Below, in pieces: positions 58,874 to 64,000 of a stretch of 64,000 nucleotides of DNA. Location of the stretch: positions 1 through 64,000 of the forward strand of contig CAWDVA010000005.1 of the NCBI GenBank assembly GCA_963805645.1, given 5' to 3'. The translations under genes were made by a program, and so were the position numbers. The notes under the pieces were generated by a model. The model had not been told where the DNA came from, did not search any database, and worked only from the letters and a program-made list of their open reading frames with translations. Position 1 is the first letter of the stretch. The number at the start of each line of letters is the position of its first letter. The stretch is from CAVXEH01 sp963805645 (GTDB lineage: Bacteria; Chloroflexota; Limnocylindria; QHBO01).

Positions 58874-60592
58874 CTACCGTTCGCCGTCCTTCGCCGCCTC
58901 CCGCTCCACCTCCGCGCGCAGGTCCCGGCGCAGGACCTTGCCGATCATGGTCTTGGGCAGTGACGGCCGCAGCTCGATGGTACGCGGGACCTTGAAGCGG
59001 GCCAGGTTCGCCTCGCAGTGCCGCACGAGCTCCTCAGGCGTGATGGACGCGCCCGGCTTGAGCGCCACGAAGGCGCGCGGCACCTCGCCGTGGCGCTCCT
59101 CCGGCACGCCGATCACCGCCGCCTCGGCGACCGCCGGGTGGGCGAGCAGCACCTCCTCGACCTCGCGGGGATACACGTTCATCCCGCCCACGATGACCAG
59201 GTCCTTCTTGCGGTCGACGATGGTGAAGTAGCCGTCGTCCGACATGCGCGCCATGTCGCCGGTGCACAGCCAGCCACCGCGCAGGACCGCAGCCGACTCC
59301 TCGGGGCGCTCCCAGTAGCCGGTCATCACCTGCGGCCCGCGGACCTCCAGCTCGCCCACCTCGCCCACGGGCAGCGGCGTGCCCGACGCCGGGTCCACCA
59401 CCCGTGCCTGCGTCCCGGGGAACGGCAGCCCAATGGTCCCGTTGCGACGGTCACCCATCACCGGGTTGCAGTGGGTGACCGGCGAGGCCTCGGTCAGGCC
59501 GTATCCCTCCACCACCCGGCCGCCGGTTGCCGCCTCGAATCCGTTCTGCACCTCAGGGGCCAGGGGCGCCGCCCCGCTGATGCAGGCCCGGATGCTGTGC
59601 AGGTCGAACTTCCCGGCATCCGGATGGTTGGCCAGGGTCTGGTACATGATCGGGGCGCCGGGGAAGAGGCTCGGCCGGTGTTTGGCGATGGCCTCGAAGA
59701 CCTGGTGCGGGTCGAAGCGGGGGAGCAGGATCAGGGTGCCGGCCCGCAGCATGGCGTAGTCGAGGTCCACGGTCAGGCCGTAGATGTGGAAGAACGGCAG
59801 GGCTCCCAGTACCACCGGGAACTCCTCCGCCTCCGGGAACCAGACGGCCACCTGCTCGGCGTTGGCGACCAGGTTGCGGTGGGTGAGCATGGCGGCCTTG
59901 GGCGTGCCGGTCGTACCGCCGGTCGGCTGCAGAATGGCGAGGTCGTCCGGCACGGCCGCGGACTCGAAGGGCGTGGCCGGAGCCCCGCGCAGCAGGCGGA
60001 AGAGGTTCGGCGTGGCCTCGGTGTGCGGTTGCGGGTGCCATGTCCCGTCACGCCTGGCCTTGATGGGGTAGAGCCAGCGTAGCGGGATCGGCAGGGAGTC
60101 CTGGATGCCGGTGACGACCAGCCGTTCCGGGACGCCGCTGCCTCCGCGCATTCGCTGCAACCGCGGGACGAGGGCGTCGAGCGTCACCGCGACCGTCGGC
60201 CGCGTCTGGTCGAACAGCACGCCCAGCTCGCGCTCCACGTAGAGCGGCGACATCGGGACCGCCACCGCACCGGCGCGCAGCGCACCCATGAACGCGATGA
60301 CGAAGGCCGGGCAGGTGGGCAGGTGCAGGCTGACGCGGTCCCCGCGCTGGACGCCCATGCCGCGCAGGACATGGGCGAAGCGGTTCACCGCAGCGTCGAG
60401 CTCACGGAACGTCGTTCGTGCGCCGAAGAAGATCAGCGCATCACGCTCGCCATGCTCGCCTGCCGCGCGTCGCACCAAGCCGTCGACGGTGAGCTCCGGG
60501 ACCTCGATATCGGCCGGCACGCCGGGCTCGTAATGCGCCAGCCACGGCCGATCCGGGGTGGATGGCTGGGTAGTGGATTGGCTGGCAGTCAT
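58874..60592 (-). CDS. fadD: Long-chain acyl-CoA synthetase (AMP-forming)
   Basis: 572 residues. Activates fatty acids to acyl-CoA with ATP and CoA. ANL-superfamily motifs: LQPTGGTTGTPKAAMLTHRN (about residue 220), VEGYGLTEASPVTHCN, the hinge SDDGYFTIVDRKKDLVIVGG, NVYPREVEEVLL and the catalytic-Lys region LPKTMIGKVLRRDLR near the end. Length and motif spacing are normal. It lies 15 bases after the acyl-CoA dehydrogenase stop, in the same operon as the beta-oxidation genes. Substrate chain length is not decidable. Confidence 0.9.
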   Translation of the reverse strand: MTASQSTTQPSTPDRPWLAHYEPGVPADIEVPELTVDGLVRRAAGEHGERDALIFFGARTTFRELDAAVNRFAHVLRGMGVQRGDRVSLHLPTCPAFVIAFMGALRAGAVAVPMSPLYVERELGVLFDQTRPTVAVTLDALVPRLQRMRGGSGVPERLVVTGIQDSLPIPLRWLYPIKARRDGTWHPQPHTEATPNLFRLLRGAPATPFESAAVPDDLAILQPTGGTTGTPKAAMLTHRNLVANAEQVAVWFPEAEEFPVVLGALPFFHIYGLTVDLDYAMLRAGTLILLPRFDPHQVFEAIAKHRPSLFPGAPIMYQTLANHPDAGKFDLHSIRACISGAAPLAPEVQNGFEAATGGRVVEGYGLTEASPVTHCNPVMGDRRNGTIGLPFPGTQARVVDPASGTPLPVGEVGELEVRGPQVMTGYWERPEESAAVLRGGWLCTGDMARMSDDGYFTIVDRKKDLVIVGGMNVYPREVEEVLLAHPAVAEAAVIGVPEERHGEVPRAFVALKPGASITPEELVRHCEANLARFKVPRTIELRPSLPKTMIGKVLRRDLRAEVEREAAKDGER

Positions 60593-60607
60593 GGTCGTCC
60601 TTGCTCC

Positions 60608-62393
60608 CTAGACCGGGTACCCTCCGCGCTCGACTACTGCCGCGGCGATTCGTCTGCCGATGGCGATCCCGTCCACCGGGTCGGCCCGCAGCAGGCGGCG
60701 AATGCCCGCCACCAGCGTCCTCGCCTCATCGCCATCGGCCACCGATGCCGCAAGGGCCTTGGCCCGCTGCTCGATGCCGGCCAGGCGATCTGTGACGGTC
60801 AGCCGAGCCAGGTCCGCATGGACCGAAGCCGACGGAATCCCGTCCGCGGCCGCCTGCCGCGCCCGTTCCACGGCGCTCTCCATGGCGAACAGGTCGATCG
60901 CCAGGTCGGCGAGCCCCGCGAGCAGCTCCTGCTCGTCCTCGAGAGCGGTGGCGTAGCGTTGCACGGCCGCTCCCGCGAGGAGCAGCGTCACCGAGCGGGC
61001 CGCGAACACGGCGTGGTCTTCGGCGGCGAATGCGCCGTCGAAATCCGGCAGCTCACCGCCCATCAGCAGGTCGCTCGCGCGCCGTGCGGGCCCCAGCAGG
61101 TCGAGACGTCCGGTCATTGCTCGCTTGAGGAGCGTCCCGGGGATGAGCAGCCGGTTGATCTCGCTGGTGCCTTCCCAGATGCGGTGGATCCGCGCGTCGC
61201 GATAGAAGCCGGCGGCGGGATACTCCTCGATGTACCCGTATCCGCCGTGCACCTGCACCACCTCGTCCACCACGTGGCCCAGCTCCTCGCTGGCGAGCAC
61301 CTTGGCCACGCTGCACTCGACGGCGTACTCCTCCAGGGCGGTGCGCACCGCGTCCGGCGAGCTCGCGTCCTCTGCGGCGCCCAGGCTTTCCTCCAGCAGG
61401 CCGGCGATGCGGTACACGGCCGATTCCACCGCGTAGGTCCGCGCCGCCATGCCGGCCAGCTTGGCGCCGATGAGCGGGAAGGCGGCCAGCTTGCGGCCGA
61501 AGGCGGTGCGCTCCCTGGCGTACTGCGTGGCGATCCCCAGCGCAGGGCGCATGCCGCCGAGGCACGCCGCTCCGAGCTTGAAGCGGCCCACGTTGAGGAC
61601 GTTGAAGGCGACCCGGTGGCCCTTCCCGGGCTCGCCCAGCAGGTTCTCCGCCGGGCACCACCACCCCGTCGAGGGTGACCGGGCAGGTCGACGCCCCGTG
61701 CAGGCCCATCTTCTTCTCCTCGGGGCCGATGGACAGCCCGGGCGTGTCCCGCTCCACGAGGAAGGCGGTGAACTGCTCCCCGTCGATCTTGGCGTAGATC
61801 GTGAACAGGTCGGCGAACGCGGCGTTGGTGATGAACTGCTTGGTGCCGTCCAGGCGCCATGAGCCGTCGGGCTGGCGGGTGGCACGGGTCCGGATGCCCA
61901 TGGCGTCGGAGCCGGCGCCCGGCTCGGTGAGGGCATAGGCGCCCACCAGGGTGCCATCGGCAAGGCCCGGCAGGTAGCGGCGCTTCTGCTCATCGGTTCC
62001 GAAGAAGACGGTGGGCAGGGTCCCGATCCCGGTGTGCGCCGCGTACGTGACGGCGAACGAACCGGCGGCGGCGATGGCCTCGTTGACCACCAGTGAGCTC
62101 ACCCGGTCGAGGCCCGCACCTCCGTAGGCCTCCGGAACGTCGATCCCCAGGAATCCATCGCGCCCGAGCCGCTCGAGGAGCGCCCGATGGGCCGCGTAAT
62201 CCTTCCCGTCCACGCCCTCCACCGCGTCACGGCGGGGGAGCACCTCCTTCTCGACGAAGGCGCCCACCGCCTCGCGGATGGCGCGGTGCTCCTCGCTGAG
62301 CCGCTCCGGGGTGAAGACGCCGTCGGCCGGCGCGGCGCCGGTCATGAAGCTGCCGCCCTTTGCCGTCGGCGCGGCGCGAGTCTCCGTGGTCAT
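60608..62393 (-). CDS. Acyl-CoA dehydrogenase, long form (one frameshift)
   Basis: First oxidation step of beta-oxidation, FAD-dependent. About 594 residues after repair. Part 1 has VPEAYGGAGLDRVS, AYALTEPGAGSDAMGIRT and KQFITNAAFADLF. The frame breaks near 61652, where one extra base (CCCGGCGGAG for CCCGCGGAG on the coding strand) disrupts VVVPAENLLGEPGKGHRVAF. Part 2 has YARERTAFGRKLAAFPLIG, VVQVHGGYGYIEEYP, YRDARIHRIWEGTSEI with the expected catalytic Glu region, and a C-terminal extension of about 170 residues. Its ATG overlaps the thiolase stop (ATGA). A housekeeping gene broken by one base points to sequence error. Confidence 0.85.
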
Positions 62394-63619
62394 CCTGCCG
62401 CCTCCGTGTCCGATACCGCCGCGCGGGCCGGTTGCCGCCCGCCCAACCACTCGATGACTCCCGCCGCCCCCTGTCCACCGCCCACGCACATCGTCACCAG
62501 GCCGTACTTCGCATCGCGCCTGGCGAGCTCGGAGAGGATCTGGACCGTCAGCTTGGCGCCGGTGGCGCCCAGCGGGTGGCCGAGCGCGATCGCGCCGCCG
62601 TTGACGTTCGTGGTCTCCTCGTCGAGACCCAGGGCTCGCACCACGGCCACGACCTGCGCCGCGAACGCTTCGTTGAGCTCGGTGACGGCGATGTCGTCCA
62701 GGGTCAGGCCGGCCTTGCTGAGGGCCTTGGGGACCGCGTCCACCGGCCCGATCCCCATGATCGCCGGATCCACGCCCGCGGTCGCGAAGCTCACCAGGCG
62801 GCCCATGGGCTCCAGGCCGAGCGCCGCGGCCCGCTCGCCGGTCATGACCAGCATCGCTGCAGCGCCGTCGCTCATCTGGCTGGAGTTCCCCGCGGTGACG
62901 GTCCCGCCTGTGGCGAAGACCGGGCGCAGGCTCGCCATCTGGGCGGCATCGGAGTCATGGCGAATCCCTTCATCGGCATCGAATGTCACTTCGGCGGTGC
63001 TGGGGCGGCCGTCCGGGTCGGTCCGGGTCTGGTGGGCCTGGACCGGAGCGACCTCGTCGATGAAGCGTCCTGCCCGCTGCGCGGCGGAGGCGCGCTGGTG
63101 CGAGCGAAGGCCCCACGCGTCCTGGTCCTCTCGCGACACGCCGAACCGCTCGGAGACGTTCTCCGCGGTGAGGCCCATGGACAGGTAGACCTGCGGACGG
63201 GTATCGGCCAGGCCCGGATCGGGGCTGAATCGGTGCCCGATCATGGGCACGAAGCTCATGGACTCCATGCCTCCGGCCACGACCACGTCGTGCACGCCGG
63301 CCTGGACGGCCTGGCTGGCCAGTGCCAGCGCCTGCAGCCCCGAGGCACAGAAGCGGTTGATGGTCATGGCACTGGCGCTCTCCGGCAGGCCGGCGCCCAG
63401 GGCCACCTGGCGGGCGATGTTCAGGCCCTGGGCTCCCTCCGGCATGGCGCATCCCAGGACCAGGTCCTCGACCTCGGCCGGATCGAATCCCGGGGCGCGA
63501 TCCAGGACCGCCCGGATGGCGGCCACGGCCAGGTCTTCCGGAGGCGTCTCGCGCAGCGTGCCGCGCGGCGCCTTGCCCACGGCCGTGCGGGCGGCGGAGA
63601 CGATGACGGCGTCACGCAT
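62390..63619 (-). CDS. fadA: Acetyl-CoA C-acyltransferase (thiolase)
   Basis: 409 residues from ATG 63619. Thiolytic cleavage of 3-ketoacyl-CoA. Catalytic residues: nucleophilic Cys in INRFCASGLQALA (about 89), the His in NGGAIALGHPLGATG, and the second Cys in VTMCVGGGQGAAG. Length is typical for degradative thiolases. It is the second gene of the operon, 12 bases after the 3-hydroxyacyl-CoA dehydrogenase, and overlaps the next gene by 4 bases. In-frame ATG 63628 is an alternative start. Confidence 0.92.
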   Translation of the reverse strand: MRDAVIVSAARTAVGKAPRGTLRETPPEDLAVAAIRAVLDRAPGFDPAEVEDLVLGCAMPEGAQGLNIARQVALGAGLPESASAMTINRFCASGLQALALASQAVQAGVHDVVVAGGMESMSFVPMIGHRFSPDPGLADTRPQVYLSMGLTAENVSERFGVSREDQDAWGLRSHQRASAAQRAGRFIDEVAPVQAHQTRTDPDGRPSTAEVTFDADEGIRHDSDAAQMASLRPVFATGGTVTAGNSSQMSDGAAAMLVMTGERAAALGLEPMGRLVSFATAGVDPAIMGIGPVDAVPKALSKAGLTLDDIAVTELNEAFAAQVVAVVRALGLDEETTNVNGGAIALGHPLGATGAKLTVQILSELARRDAKYGLVTMCVGGGQGAAGVIEWLGGRQPARAAVSDTEAAG

Positions 63620-63631
63620 GGTGTGCACTCC

Positions 63632-64000
63632 TCAGTTCCGCAGCGGCTTGCCGGTCTTGAGGATGTGCCGGATCCGGTCGCGCGTCAGCCGTTCGCCAAG
63701 CAGGCGGAGGAATGCCTCGCGCTCCAGGTCCAGCAGGTAGGCCTCGCTGACCGGCGTTCCCTCGGCGACATTGCCGCCGCTCATCACGGTTGCCAGCTCC
63801 AGCACGACCAGCCGGTCGTGCTCGCTCATCTGGTGACCGACCAGCTGGTTGTAGGTGAGCGACTCGGCCGCCGCGATGCCCCGGCGACCCAGCACCGGGA
63901 TGCGGGTCTCGCCCGGGGCTCGATAGCCGGCGGCCGCCAGCGTGGCGGCGGTCCGGGCGGCATCCGCCCACTGGCGATCGGGATCGGCCGTGAGCGGGTC
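63632..64000 (-). CDS. 3-hydroxyacyl-CoA dehydrogenase/enoyl-CoA hydratase, C-terminal part (runs off window)
   Basis: Only the last 122 residues are inside the window. The readable end, LVGHQMSEHDRLVVLELATV, SEAYLLDLEREAFLRLLGE and IRHILKTGKPLRN, is the standard C-terminus of FadN/FadB-type multifunctional 3-hydroxyacyl-CoA dehydrogenases. The gene continues past 64000. It leads the beta-oxidation operon (dehydrogenase, thiolase, acyl-CoA dehydrogenase, ligase). The N-terminal NAD domain and the hydratase status cannot be seen. Confidence 0.85.
   Translation of the reverse strand, partial: DPLTADPDRQWADAARTAATLAAAGYRAPGETRIPVLGRRGIAAAESLTYNQLVGHQMSEHDRLVVLELATVMSGGNVAEGTPVSEAYLLDLEREAFLRLLGERLTRDRIRHILKTGKPLRN

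Overview
The window is high-GC bacterial DNA with short intergenic gaps and several start codons that sit almost on their promoters (near-leaderless mRNAs). There are many class III nucleotidyl cyclase domains, including cyclase-STAND and ferredoxin-cyclase fusions, and a very large multi-GAF histidine kinase. These traits together resemble uncultured Chloroflexota, with Actinomycetota as the alternative. This is inference; no rRNA or classical marker gene is present. No tRNA, CRISPR array, transposase, integrase or prophage gene was seen.

Layout. (1) 0.08-1.65 kb: two type II toxin-antitoxin loci (RelE/Phd-like and HicAB), both with palindromic operators at the promoter, and a small zinc-ribbon protein between them. 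(2) 1.9-28.7 kb: a defence or DNA-processing island. It starts with a UvrD-type helicase-nuclease. A long + strand operon follows: SIR2-like DUF4917, a type III-like restriction subunit, its methyltransferase, then seven tightly overlapping genes (DUF6361, PLD-type nuclease, a small Cys-rich protein, SNF2-type helicase, DUF429, a possible PUA/EVE-like protein, a NERD nuclease). After it come a GIY-YIG-like protein, a DUF4236 protein, a vWA/PP2C/kinase triad of the TerY-P (YegL/YegK/YegI-like) type, a NERD remnant, and two - strand genes, one with a nuclease-like C-terminus. (3) 29.2-29.8 kb: a third toxin-antitoxin pair (AbrB-type with RelE-like).

(4) 29.9-41.2 kb: general genome. A cyclase-STAND regulator, small secreted and membrane proteins, and two cold-shock genes that share a duplicated, structured 5' leader. 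A methyltransferase, a zinc-finger cyclase, and an XRE regulator flanked symmetrically by two copies of a 149-bp repeat. (5) 41.5-49.4 kb: a phosphorelay operon made of a 2164-residue kinase (nine GAF domains, HisKA, HATPase, two receivers), a separate HPt protein and a receiver-cyclase output protein. (6) 49.5-58.7 kb: a miniature amidohydrolase-like protein, a lipoprotein serpin, a TipA-like MerR regulator with a textbook 19-bp-spacer promoter, a LuxR-type ATPase regulator followed by a ferredoxin-cyclase fusion, and an NTF2-like protein. (7) 58.9-64 kb: fatty-acid beta-oxidation genes (3-hydroxyacyl-CoA dehydrogenase end, thiolase, acyl-CoA dehydrogenase, acyl-CoA ligase) on the - strand.

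Many genes here are split by one-base frameshifts: UvrD, the methyltransferase (two), DUF6361, the PLD gene (about five), the SNF2 helicase (about seven), the nuclease-like gene at 28 kb, the cyclase-STAND gene and the acyl-CoA dehydrogenase. Motifs on both sides of each break are intact and a housekeeping gene is hit too. I therefore read most of them as base-level sequence errors rather than gene decay, and give repaired gene spans below.
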